DNA from: Bacillota bacterium | GTDB taxonomy: Bacteria > Bacillota > Clostridia > Lachnospirales > Lachnospiraceae | Direction of reading: 5' to 3' | NCBI GenBank assembly: GCA_023414355.1 | Contig: JAEZOB010000009.1 | Span: 372,001 to 436,000, forward strand | Length of the DNA stretch: 64,000 nucleotides | Shown here: piece by piece, positions 53,036 through 61,601 of the stretch | How positions within the stretch are numbered: the first letter of the stretch is position 1 | Layout: the number at the start of each line of letters is the position of its first letter | The notes under the pieces: generated by a model | What the model was told of the DNA's origin: nothing | Databases searched by the model: none | The model's input: only the letters and a program-made list of their open reading frames with translations | Made by a program: the position numbers and the translations under genes

Positions 53036-53063
53036 AAGTTTATGCCTTTACAGGCATAAACTT
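53036..53063 (+). other. Perfect hairpin between gltB and gltD
   Basis: AAGTTTATGCCT-TTAC-AGGCATAAACTT, a perfect 12-bp stem with a 4-base loop and no T run. It lies in the 87-base gap between the glutamate synthase genes. It could mark an RNA processing or stabilising site that adjusts the subunit ratio. Confidence 0.7.
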
Positions 53064-53089
53064 GGATATTTTAGAATGGAGGGTAATAA

Positions 53090-54592
53090 ATGGGAAAACC
53101 AACAGGATTTATGGATTATGAAAGAGTTCAGACCAGCGCTGAACAGCCGAAAGATAGAGTAAGGCATTTTAATGAATTTCATCAGCCTCTTTCCCTGGAA
53201 GAGAGAAAGTGCCAGGGTGCACGTTGTATGGAATGCGGCGTACCCTTCTGTCAGTCAGGTATGATGATCGGTGGGATGGCATCGGGCTGTCCGCTGAACA
53301 ATCTGATTCCGGAGTGGAATGATTTATTATTCCGTGGAAATATGAAGATGGCTTTATCACGTCTAATGAAGACAAATAATTTTCCCGAGTTTACCGGAAG
53401 AGTATGTCCGGCTCCCTGTGAGTCGGCTTGTACCTGTGGTTTGAACGGTAACCCGGTTACAATTAAAGATAACGAGTATGCAATCGTAGAATACGGATAT
53501 GAGGCTGGGTATATCACGCCCAATCCGCCGACAATCCGCACCGGTAAGAAGATTGCGGTCATCGGCTCTGGTCCTGCCGGTCTTGCAGCCGCGGATCAGC
53601 TAAATAAGAGAGGACACTTAGTAACCGTATTTGAACGTTCCGACCGGATCGGTGGTCTTTTGATGTACGGTATCCCGAATATGAAGCTTGAGAAGCAGGT
53701 AATTGATCGCAGAGTTGATATCATGAAGGAAGAGGGAGTTACCTTTGTAACAGGAGCTGATATCGGAGCAAATTATAAAGCAAATAAGCTTTTAAAAGAA
53801 TTTGACAGCATTATACTGGCTTGCGGAGCTTCCAATCCTCGAGACATTAAGGTTCCGGGTAGAGAAGCAAAGGGCGTCTATTTTGCAGTCGATTATTTAA
53901 AGGCGTCTACGAAGGATTTACTGGATATGGGAACGACCAGTGTAAAGGATATCGATGCTTTTACCATCTCTGTTAAGGGAAAAAAGGTGATGGTAATCGG
54001 CGGTGGTGACACCGGTAACGACTGTGTCGGAACCTCCATCCGTCAAGGTGCGGTATCCGTGCTTCAGCTCGAGATGCTGCCAAAGCTTCCCGATACCAGG
54101 GCAGAGAATAATCCCTGGCCGGAATGGCCGAAGGTCTGCAAGACAGATTACGGTCAGGAGGAAGCAATCGATTCCTTCGGTAGTGATCCGAGAATGTATC
54201 AAACTACAGTGAAGGAATTTATTGCAGATGAGCAGGGTAATCTTTGTAAGGCTGTGATAGTCCGACTGGAAAGCAAATTCGACGAAGCATCAAAACGTAT
54301 GATGATGGCAGAGGTGACCGGTAGTGAGACTACGGTCGAGGTCGATCTTGTTCTGATTGCAGCAGGCTTTTTGGGTACCCAATCCTATGTGACCGAGGCT
54401 TTTGGCGTGGACCTGGATCAGAGAACCAATGTAAAGACAGAAGCAGGGCAGTATTGTACGAATGTGGATAAGGTATTTGTTGCAGGTGATATGCACCGGG
54501 GACAGTCCTTGGTCGTATGGGCAATCCGTGAGGGTAGAGAGGCAGCGAAGGCTGTGGATGCAAGCCTGATCGGTTACAGCAATCTGGCATAG
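53090..54592 (+). CDS. gltD: Glutamate synthase small subunit
   Basis: 500 residues. The N-terminal region binds 4Fe-4S clusters (CQGARCMECGVPFC, CPLNNLIPEW, CPAPCESACTCG). Two nucleotide-binding folds follow: FAD at KKIAVIGSGPAGLAAADQL and NAD(P)H at KKVMVIGGGDTGNDCVG. The FAD-binding end is VFVAGDMHRGQSLVVWAIREGREAA. It delivers electrons from NAD(P)H to GltB. The ribosome site GGAGGG stands before ATG 53090. It ends the gltBD operon. Confidence 0.98.
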   Translation: MGKPTGFMDYERVQTSAEQPKDRVRHFNEFHQPLSLEERKCQGARCMECGVPFCQSGMMIGGMASGCPLNNLIPEWNDLLFRGNMKMALSRLMKTNNFPEFTGRVCPAPCESACTCGLNGNPVTIKDNEYAIVEYGYEAGYITPNPPTIRTGKKIAVIGSGPAGLAAADQLNKRGHLVTVFERSDRIGGLLMYGIPNMKLEKQVIDRRVDIMKEEGVTFVTGADIGANYKANKLLKEFDSIILACGASNPRDIKVPGREAKGVYFAVDYLKASTKDLLDMGTTSVKDIDAFTISVKGKKVMVIGGGDTGNDCVGTSIRQGAVSVLQLEMLPKLPDTRAENNPWPEWPKVCKTDYGQEEAIDSFGSDPRMYQTTVKEFIADEQGNLCKAVIVRLESKFDEASKRMMMAEVTGSETTVEVDLVLIAAGFLGTQSYVTEAFGVDLDQRTNVKTEAGQYCTNVDKVFVAGDMHRGQSLVVWAIREGREAAKAVDASLIGYSNLA

Positions 54593-54604
54593 GCATAAGT
54601 TCTA

Positions 54605-54664
54605 AAAAAGCAATATAAAAAGCAATATAAAAAGCAATATAAAAAGCAATATTAATAGCGATAT
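54605..54664 (+). repeat. Tandem 12-bp repeat
   Basis: AAAAAGCAATAT occurs four times without change (54605-54652), then once in degenerate form (TAATAGCGATAT, 54653-54664). It lies 13 bases after the gltD stop. It is a simple variable-number type repeat with no coding role seen. Confidence 0.9.
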
Positions 54665-54686
54665 AAATAGAATTGCTGAGATATAA

Positions 54687-54736
54687 TGAAACACAAGGAG
54701 GCTGCCCAAAAGCAAGGGCAGCCTCCTTATGTTTCA
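54687..54736. terminator. Bidirectional terminator after gltD
   Basis: AAGGAGGCTGCCC (54695-54707) pairs with GGGCAGCCTCCTT (54716-54728), extended by TGAAACA/TGTTTCA. It lies between gltD and the convergent 44-residue gene. Confidence 0.88.
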
Positions 54737-54744
54737 CCTTCGAA

Positions 54745-54879
54745 TTATGAATTCTTCTCAATATAAATTCTTAATGCTTTGATTGATAAAAACAGAGCAT
54801 AAATCGCTAATACCACTAACATGATGCCTGCTCCATAGGTTACTAATGCAAGGAGTGGAAAAAAAGTAAATGCGCTCAT
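54745..54879 (-). CDS. 44-residue single-helix membrane protein
   Basis: A small open frame, MSAFTFFPLLALVTYGAGIM followed by LVVLAIYALFLSIKALRIYIEKNS. It has one or two closely spaced hydrophobic segments and a basic C-terminus. AAGGAGG lies 11 bases upstream of the ATG, and the stop falls next to a strong terminator, which together support real expression. No family is recognised. It is divergent from pflB, so its promoter lies in the same 319-base gap. Confidence 0.6.
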   Translation of the reverse strand: MSAFTFFPLLALVTYGAGIMLVVLAIYALFLSIKALRIYIEKNS

Positions 54880-55016
54880 GATTGATAAATCCTCCTTATT
54901 TCATAAAAATTGTCGCCTGATCAATGGCCTATATCATGTTCTTTCTATCATATAGTATAATGTAAGAATTATCCACTCAATTTTCCTGTTCGTGTATTTC
55001 TTAGAAGATACTTTCC

Positions 55017-55058
55017 GTGATTTAAATCACAGAAATTTGTCAAGTCCTGTGATATAAA
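55017..55058 (+). promoter_or_regulatory. pflB promoter with Crp/Fnr-type site at class II position
   Basis: GTGATTTAAATCAC (55017-55030) is a perfect palindrome matching the Crp/Fnr form (T)GTGA-N6-TCAC(A). TATAAA (55053-55058) serves as -10, which places the transcript start near 55065 and the site centre at -41.5, the class II activation position. No good -35 box is spaced to this -10. The rest of the gap from 54880 has no other gene. Confidence 0.7.
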
Positions 55059-55198
55059 TGTATTGAAGATTTCGGAAAACAATTATTTCCAGTGGAATTT
55101 TCTGAAATGTTTATTTATAATGTTAGCGGTCGAAAACAAAAAACCAAAGAGAACAAAAAATCTGCATGCCGTAAATAACGGTGGAAAGGATGGTTAAA

Positions 55199-57427
55199 AT
55201 GATGAGACAGGAATGGTATGATTTTACACAGGGAAGCTGGATGACGGATGTGAACGTTAGAAGCTTTATTCAACATAATTATACCCCTTATGAGGGAGAT
55301 GCTTCCTTCCTTGAAGGACCGACCCAGAGAACCTCAAAGCTTTGGGATAAGGTAATGGAACTGATGAAGGAGGAGAATAAGAAGGGTATTCTGGAGGCTG
55401 AGACGGAAAAGCCGTCCACGATCACAGCGTTCGGAGCCGGTTATCTGGATCAGGACAACGAGCTGATTGTCGGTTTTCAGACTGATAAGCCTTTAAAACG
55501 CGGAATTATGCCCAATGGCGGTATTCGAGTGGTTAAAAATGCCTTGGAGGCTTATGGCTACACTCTGGATCCGAAGACAGAGGAGATATATTCCCAGAAT
55601 AGAAAAACACATAATGACGGAGTATTTGATGCTTATACAGACGCCATGAAAAAGGCAAGACATACCGGTATTATCACCGGACTTCCGGATGCTTACGGTA
55701 GAGGAAGAATCATCGGTGATTACCGCAGGGTAGCGCTTTACGGTGTTGATTTTCTGATTGAAGAGAAGCTTCATGAGAAAAAGCTCCTGGAGATCCCGAT
55801 TCTGGAATCTCCGGATATCAGGCTTCGGGAAGAGATCAGCGAGCAGATCAAATCCCTAAAGCAGCTGAAGCAAATGGCAGCCTCTTATGGTTTTGATATC
55901 AGTAATCCTGCAAAGAACTCCTTTGAAGCAACTCAATGGACCTATTTTGCATATCTGGGTGCCATTAAGGAGCAGGATGGAGCGGCTATGAGTCTCGGGC
56001 GCGTTACGACCTTCCTTGATATCTATTATGAGAGAGATTTAAGACATGGGTTGATAACAGAGATGGAACTTCAGGAGCTGATGGATCAGTTCGTGATGAA
56101 GCTTCGTATGGTGCGTTTCCTCCGGACTCCTTCCTATAATGATCTTTTTTCCGGTGACCCCACCTGGGTAACAGAATCCATCGGTGGAATGGGACTGGAT
56201 GGTAGGACCTTGGTTACGAAGAACAGCTTCCGGGTTCTTCATACTCTTTATAATCTCGGGCCTGCACCGGAACCAAATCTGACTGTACTATGGTCTACCA
56301 TGCTCCCGGATGGCTTTAAGAATTACTGCGCAAAAGTCTCCATCGACACCAGCTCCATCCAGTATGAGAGTGACGATATTATGAGAGAGGTTTGGGGAGA
56401 TGATTATGGTATCGCTTGTTGCGTATCTGCCATGAGAATAGGAAAGCAGATGCAGTTCTTCGGAGCAAGAGCAAATCTTGCGAAGGCCTTGCTGTATGCG
56501 ATCAACGGTGGTAAGGATGAAATCTATGGAGAGCAGGTAGGACCGATGTTTGCTCCGATTACCGGCGACTACTTAAACTATGATGAGGTGATGTCAAAAT
56601 TTGATCAGACTCTGGATTGGCTGTCGGAGCTGTATATCAATACCTTGAATGTCATTCATTTCATGCATGATAAATATAATTATGAGAGCCTGCAGATGGC
56701 ACTTCATGATATCAACATCCTGCGCACGGAGGCCTGCGGTATTGCCGGACTTTCTGTGGTAGCAGATTCCCTGTCGGCAATCAAATATGCCAAGGTTAAG
56801 GTAATCCGTAATGAAGCGGGACTTGCTGTTGACTATGAAATTGAAGGAGCATATCCGGCCTATGGTAATAATGATGACAGAGTGGACCAGATTGCCATCG
56901 ATATTGTGGAGAAGTTCATGAACAAGCTACGTAAGGTGAAGACCTACCGCAATGCAAAACAGACCCTGTCTGTATTGACAATCACCTCCAATGTGGTGTA
57001 CGGTAAGAAGACAGGCAGCACCCCTGACGGAAGAAAAGCAGGCGAGCCCTTTGCACCCGGAGCCAATCCGATGCACGGCAGAGATAAAAAAGGAGCGATT
57101 GCTTCCATGTCCTCAGTTGCTAAGCTGCCTTATAAGCATGCAGAGGACGGAATTAGCTACACGTTTTCCATCATTCCGAAAGCACTCGGAAAGGATACCA
57201 TGGAGCGTGTTGAGAACCTGAAAGGGCTAATGGATGGTTATTTCCACAGCAAGGGACATCACATCAATGTCAATGTGTTTGATCGTGAGACCTTACTCGA
57301 CGCAATGGAGCATCCGGAAAAATATCCTCAGCTGACCATTCGTGTCTCGGGATATGCGGTAAACTTCGTAAAGCTGAACAGAGAGCAACAAATGGATGTA
57401 ATCAACCGTACCTTCCATGAGCGTTAA
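55199..57427 (+). CDS. pflB: Pyruvate formate-lyase (formate acetyltransferase)
   Basis: About 742 residues. It splits pyruvate with CoA to acetyl-CoA and formate by a glycyl radical. The Cys pair is Cys408-Cys409 in GIACCVSAMRIGKQMQFFGARANL and the radical glycine is Gly718 in RVSGYAVNF. ATG 55199 is 9 bases from GGAAAGG; earlier in-frame starts at 55181 and 55190 lie within or touch that site. Its activating enzyme follows. The Fnr/Crp-type promoter fits anaerobic or redox control. Confidence 0.97.
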   Translation: MMRQEWYDFTQGSWMTDVNVRSFIQHNYTPYEGDASFLEGPTQRTSKLWDKVMELMKEENKKGILEAETEKPSTITAFGAGYLDQDNELIVGFQTDKPLKRGIMPNGGIRVVKNALEAYGYTLDPKTEEIYSQNRKTHNDGVFDAYTDAMKKARHTGIITGLPDAYGRGRIIGDYRRVALYGVDFLIEEKLHEKKLLEIPILESPDIRLREEISEQIKSLKQLKQMAASYGFDISNPAKNSFEATQWTYFAYLGAIKEQDGAAMSLGRVTTFLDIYYERDLRHGLITEMELQELMDQFVMKLRMVRFLRTPSYNDLFSGDPTWVTESIGGMGLDGRTLVTKNSFRVLHTLYNLGPAPEPNLTVLWSTMLPDGFKNYCAKVSIDTSSIQYESDDIMREVWGDDYGIACCVSAMRIGKQMQFFGARANLAKALLYAINGGKDEIYGEQVGPMFAPITGDYLNYDEVMSKFDQTLDWLSELYINTLNVIHFMHDKYNYESLQMALHDINILRTEACGIAGLSVVADSLSAIKYAKVKVIRNEAGLAVDYEIEGAYPAYGNNDDRVDQIAIDIVEKFMNKLRKVKTYRNAKQTLSVLTITSNVVYGKKTGSTPDGRKAGEPFAPGANPMHGRDKKGAIASMSSVAKLPYKHAEDGISYTFSIIPKALGKDTMERVENLKGLMDGYFHSKGHHINVNVFDRETLLDAMEHPEKYPQLTIRVSGYAVNFVKLNREQQMDVINRTFHER

Positions 57428-57520
57428 ACATACCGGACAGAAGAAACTCATAATGAGGTTTTGATAAAACGTCTTTATAGGCATCTTCTCACAACAAGGA
57501 CTTAGGAGGGAAGGAAAGAT

Positions 57521-58261
57521 ATGGCAACGATAGGCAGAATTCATTCTTTGGAGAGCTTTGGTACTGTAGACGGCCCAGGCATTCGCTTCGTAGTGTTTTT
57601 GCAAGGGTGTCCCTTACGCTGCAAATTCTGTCATAATCCCGATACCTGGGAAGTCAACGGGGGCACCGGCTATACACCTGAAGAACTGGTTGGTGAGATA
57701 TTAAAATATAAATCTTACATGGATTTTTCCGGTGGCGGAGTAACCTTCACAGGCGGAGAACCTCTGTTACAGGCACAGTTTCTGGTGGAGGTTTGCCGTC
57801 TACTAAAGCCCCATGGTATTTCTGTTGCGATTGATACCTCGGGATACATTTGGAACGATGCGGTGAAGGAGCTTCTGGAATACACGGATATCGTATTGTT
57901 GGATATTAAAAATTATGATCCGATCGTGTATGAGGAGGTAACCGGCGTGCAGCTGGACCCGACTCTGAAGTTGTTGGACTACTTAAGAGATCATCATATC
58001 GCAGTCTGGGTCCGTTATGTTCTCGTTCCCGGGTTGACGGATAATTTAAACAGCGTGGAACAGCTTTCCGAACATCTGGGTCATTATCCGAATGTAGCTA
58101 AGATTGAGCTGTTAGCCTTCCATAAGATGGGTGAATATAAGTGGAAGGAGCTGGGGTTACATTATACCTTAAGCAACACCAAAGAGCCGGAACAGGAATT
58201 GCTTCAGAAGGTAAAAACAATCTTTGAACGCAATGGCATGAAAGTTACTGTTAGTATGTAA
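57521..58261 (+). CDS. pflA: Pyruvate formate-lyase activating enzyme
   Basis: 246 residues, a radical SAM enzyme. The 4Fe-4S ligands are Cys30, Cys34 and Cys37 in GCPLRCKFCHNPDTW, and FSGGGVTFTGGEPLLQ is the SAM-binding GGE region. It installs the glycyl radical on PflB. AGGAGGGAAGG precedes the ATG. It lies 93 bases after pflB in one operon ended by the terminator at 58318. Confidence 0.97.
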   Translation: MATIGRIHSLESFGTVDGPGIRFVVFLQGCPLRCKFCHNPDTWEVNGGTGYTPEELVGEILKYKSYMDFSGGGVTFTGGEPLLQAQFLVEVCRLLKPHGISVAIDTSGYIWNDAVKELLEYTDIVLLDIKNYDPIVYEEVTGVQLDPTLKLLDYLRDHHIAVWVRYVLVPGLTDNLNSVEQLSEHLGHYPNVAKIELLAFHKMGEYKWKELGLHYTLSNTKEPEQELLQKVKTIFERNGMKVTVSM

Positions 58262-58317
58262 AATCGAATTACATCAAGTATTCAGGCGAAACCTGCGTGA
58301 TAGAAATATGGAATGAT

Positions 58318-58356
58318 AAAGGAGTGTCTATTAATTTTTTAATAGACACTCCTTTT
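58318..58356 (+). terminator. Rho-independent terminator after pflA
   Basis: AAAGGAGTGTCTATTA pairs with TAATAGACACTCCTTT around a T-rich loop, ending in TTTTG. Confidence 0.92.
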
Positions 58357-58544
58357 GTACGGTAAATAATAGAAATTTATCGAAAATAGTTGTATTTTGT
58401 GAATTATTAGTATAAAATGTATTTGTATTAGCGTAAATATAGCGAAAATTGACAAAAAAAGAGGAACAGATAGAAATATTACATAATCTGGGTTAGAAAT
58501 TATTTTGTTTTCAAATATATCTCACATCCATAGGAGGATAAGAC

Positions 58545-60557
58545 ATGAAGAAATTATATAGTATGAAGACAAGGTTAATTCTTATTTTTACTTTATTGGT
58601 GGCTGTATCCACGATGACCATTGGGTACTGGGCTACAAAGAGCGGCGGTAACCTAATGTCCGAGAGTACGAAGGATACCTGTACGATTATGGCCGCGGAG
58701 GGTGCGAAGCTGGTTGAGAGCAGAGTCTCGGAGACGATCAAGGCTTTGACAGCAATGTCTGTACAGAAAGGGATAATCTCCATGGATTGGGAAGAACAGC
58801 AGGCAATCCTGCTGGAGCAGCTTCCGACCACTGATTTTCTTGTACTCGGTGTTGTCTTTCCGGACGGCAAAGCGAGATATTCCGACGGCTCGGAGAGTGA
58901 TCTGGGTGACCGCGAATATGTGAAGAAAGCGTTTGCAGGGGAAGCAAATATCTCAGATGTGTTGATCAGCCGTGTTACCAATGAACCTGTAACCATGGTA
59001 GCAGTTCCAATCAAGAGCGGAACTCAGGTGGTTGGCGTTCTGATCGGAAGAAAGGACGGAAATGCCCTCAGTACGTTAACAGGTGATATGAAATACAGTA
59101 ATCTTGGTTATTCCTATATGATCAATACCGCGGGAACTATTGTTGCGCATTATAATAAGGAGCTGGTACTCAGTCAGTTTAATCCGATTACCGCACAAGA
59201 AGAGGACCAGACTTATGCCGAGTATGCAAAGACGCTTCAGACGATCATCGATACAAAGAATGGTTTCATAGAATATGAGGACAAGGACGCAGAGGGAAAT
59301 CCTGCTTCACTATATGCGGGGTTTGCACAAGTACCCGGTACGAATTGGATTGTAATCAGTACCTATAATGAATCAGAGGCACTGGCACCGGTCTTTAAGC
59401 TGAGAAGTACCATGATGATCCTTATCTTTGCAAGTATAGGTGTTTGTATCGTGGTAATTTATGTGATTGGATCGATACTGACCAAATCGACGATACAGAT
59501 GGCTGAGCTGTCTCAGAGTATCGCTGGTCTGGATCTGACCAGAAGTATCCCGGAAAAGCTTCTGAAGAGAAGAGACGAAAGCGGTATTCTGGCACGAGCG
59601 ATGCAGGAAATTACGGACAGTCTGCGTAAGATCATCGGTGAGATTACAGATTCAGCTTTACAGGTATCCTCTACTGCGGAGCAGCTGACCGCAACCTCAG
59701 AACAATCCGCTATGGCAGTCGAGGAAGTCTCAAAGACTGTGGAAGAGATCGCAAGGGGCGCCTCCGATCAGGCAACCAATACGGAGACCGGCTCCGGACA
59801 GGCGATTCAATTGGGCAATAATATTGAAAAGAACAGAGAGTATATGTATGCAGTCTTAAAGGCTACAGATAAGGTTACCGGTGTTGTCAATGACGGTATT
59901 TCTGAAGTGAATAGGCTAACAGAGATAACCGAAGAAAGTAGCATGGCTACTAAGGAAATCTATGATATTATCCTTCAGACCAATGATGGCACCAATAAGA
60001 TCAGTGAAGCCAGCAACGTGATAGCTTCCATCGCTGAGCAGACTAACCTGCTCTCCCTGAATGCTTCCATCGAAGCAGCAAGAGCCGGAGAATTGGGCAA
60101 AGGCTTTGCAGTTGTTGCATCAGAGATTAAGAAGCTGGCTGGACAGTCAGCACAATCGACAGACTATATCGATGGGATTGTACGCGAGCTACAGGAGACA
60201 GTAAGTAAGGCTGTTGCAAGTATTCAGAAGGTAAGCGAGATTTCTAAAGAACAGTCAGCGAGCGTTGAAAATACCAAGAAGAAATATAAAGCTATCGATA
60301 CTGCAATGGGCGAGGCAAACGGGGCAATGCAGCAGTTGAATGAGTCTGAAGAACTTATGACAAAGGCAAAGAATGATATTCTTGATATGCTACAGACCCT
60401 TTCTGCAATCGCAGAAGAAAATGCAGCAAGTACAGAAGAAGCATCTTCTGCCATGGTTGAGCAGAGTTCTTCCATGGAAGAGCTTGCGAAGTCCAGTGAG
60501 CGACTTGCTCTTTTGGCATCCAGTCTACAGGAGATCATCACGAAGTTCAAGCTTTAA
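58545..60557 (+). CDS. Methyl-accepting chemotaxis protein with extracellular Cache domain
   Basis: 670 residues. The first membrane helix is at about residues 8-28. An extracellular double-Cache-like sensor follows (FVVLGVVF-type core, here TDFLVLGVVFPDGKARYSDG, and GYSYMINTAGTIVAHYN). The second helix is at about 288-310, then a HAMP region and a long signalling coiled coil. The hairpin tip is IASIAEQTNLLSLNASIEAARAGELGKGFAVVASEIKKLA, the conserved CheA/CheW contact region. The ligand may be an amino acid or organic acid, as for many Cache receptors. AGGAGGA precedes the ATG. It is a single gene with its own terminator. Confidence 0.95.
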   Translation: MKKLYSMKTRLILIFTLLVAVSTMTIGYWATKSGGNLMSESTKDTCTIMAAEGAKLVESRVSETIKALTAMSVQKGIISMDWEEQQAILLEQLPTTDFLVLGVVFPDGKARYSDGSESDLGDREYVKKAFAGEANISDVLISRVTNEPVTMVAVPIKSGTQVVGVLIGRKDGNALSTLTGDMKYSNLGYSYMINTAGTIVAHYNKELVLSQFNPITAQEEDQTYAEYAKTLQTIIDTKNGFIEYEDKDAEGNPASLYAGFAQVPGTNWIVISTYNESEALAPVFKLRSTMMILIFASIGVCIVVIYVIGSILTKSTIQMAELSQSIAGLDLTRSIPEKLLKRRDESGILARAMQEITDSLRKIIGEITDSALQVSSTAEQLTATSEQSAMAVEEVSKTVEEIARGASDQATNTETGSGQAIQLGNNIEKNREYMYAVLKATDKVTGVVNDGISEVNRLTEITEESSMATKEIYDIILQTNDGTNKISEASNVIASIAEQTNLLSLNASIEAARAGELGKGFAVVASEIKKLAGQSAQSTDYIDGIVRELQETVSKAVASIQKVSEISKEQSASVENTKKKYKAIDTAMGEANGAMQQLNESEELMTKAKNDILDMLQTLSAIAEENAASTEEASSAMVEQSSSMEELAKSSERLALLASSLQEIITKFKL

Positions 60558-60581
60558 TACAAGATAAGAGATCCCTACTAC

Positions 60582-60657
60582 CCTGTATCGGTGAATGATA
60601 CTTAAACTGTTAATCAGACAGTTTGAGCATCGCTACACCGATACAGGTTTTTTTTTC
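60582..60657 (+). terminator. Terminator after the chemoreceptor gene
   Basis: CCTGTATCGGTG pairs with CACCGATACAGG around an inner AAACTG/CAGTTT hairpin, followed by a long T run. Confidence 0.93.
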
Positions 60658-60718
60658 TGGTCATTTCCATTGATATGAGTTAGAATTAAGAAACAAATGA
60701 AAAACCGGAGAGACGTAA

Positions 60719-61330
60719 ATGAGAATATATTTAATTAGACATGGGCAGACAGATTGGAATAGGCAGGGCAGGTTCCAGGGAAGAGAAGATATTCCGTTGA
60801 ATGAAACAGGAATTCTTCAGGCTAAGCAATGTGCGCAGGCTCTGTCAGGAGAGAACTTTCGTGCCGTAATCACCAGTCCTTTATGTCGTGCAAAAAAGAC
60901 AGCGGAGATCATAGCACAGCATTTAAAAATTCAGCAGTTGATACTTGAGGAAGCGATTACGGAGCGTGACTTTTCCAAAGTATCAGGGATGACTCCGGCG
61001 GAGCGCGAGGCTTTTTATGCTTCGGGAGAGCCGGATGATAAGGAGCCTTGGGAACAGCTCTGCAATCGAATGATGGAAGCACTCCATAAATATGCAAGAC
61101 AGTATCAAGAAGAGAATATCATTATGATATCTCATGGGGCCTCTATCAATTCAGTGCTATCAGTCTTGAGCAACGGAGCAACAGGAACCGGGAAAATAAT
61201 TCTAAAAAACACCTGTATCAATATCCTTCATTATGAACAGGGGAATTTTCAGCTTGGAGAATTTAATCTTACTGCGGAGGAATACTGCGCTTTACACAGA
61301 AGAGGGAAAGTAGACGGAGTCTTTTCATAA
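60719..61330 (+). CDS. Histidine phosphatase family protein (phosphoglycerate mutase-like)
   Basis: 203 residues. The phosphohistidine motif is LIRHGQTDWNRQGRFQGREDIPLNE (His8), with the partner SHGAS near residue 140 and ITSPLCRAKKTAEII between them. Members include CobC and broad-range sugar phosphatases; the size fits these rather than a glycolytic mutase. No cobalamin gene is near. CGGAG lies 8 bases before the ATG. It stands alone before the ABC exporter operon. Confidence 0.88.
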   Translation: MRIYLIRHGQTDWNRQGRFQGREDIPLNETGILQAKQCAQALSGENFRAVITSPLCRAKKTAEIIAQHLKIQQLILEEAITERDFSKVSGMTPAEREAFYASGEPDDKEPWEQLCNRMMEALHKYARQYQEENIIMISHGASINSVLSVLSNGATGTGKIILKNTCINILHYEQGNFQLGEFNLTAEEYCALHRRGKVDGVFS

Positions 61331-61430
61331 AAAGTGAAAGCGTTAGGAAAGTATGAGGAATGGCGGGAGAAAAAAATGATAATAATTGATATTTTAAATA
61401 ACTGTATGAAAAAGAATTGTATAATAATGG

Positions 61431-61601
61431 TTGACATGTAGTAGATACAGTGTTAGAATAAGTCTTCGCTTAAATATTTACCGCGGGTTTTCTTGGCAAA
61501 ATCCAAGGAAAAAAGTGTACCTGAAAGGTACATGTGTACCTAAAGGCTACACCGTCGCTTGGCAAGATATTTGAAAAAATATTACTACCAGGAGGAACAA
61601 T
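61431..61601 (+). promoter_or_regulatory. Promoter and structured leader before an ABC exporter operon
   Basis: TTGACA (61431-61436), 17 bases, TAGAAT (61454-61459). The leader of about 135 bases can fold with AAATATTT near 61473 pairing AGATATTT near 61565. That pairing encloses three hairpins: TTTCTTGG/CCAAGGAAA, GTACCT-GAA-AGGTAC and GTGTACC-TAAA-GGCTACAC. The last two form an imperfect tandem repeat. I cannot match it to a known riboswitch class. No terminator lies in it, so any control might be at translation; the AGGAGG before the first gene follows the closing stem. Confidence 0.5.

Noticed and set aside
54605..54664. CRISPR array
   Set aside because: The units are contiguous 12-mers without spacers and there are no cas genes nearby.
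60719..61330. Glycolytic phosphoglycerate mutase or CobC
   Set aside because: It is too short for GpmA and has no cobalamin genes around it; only the broad histidine phosphatase family is supported.
61466..61601. c-di-AMP or c-di-GMP riboswitch before the ABC exporter
   Set aside because: Only a short CGCTTAA-like match at the start recalls the c-di-AMP class; the rest of either consensus is absent.
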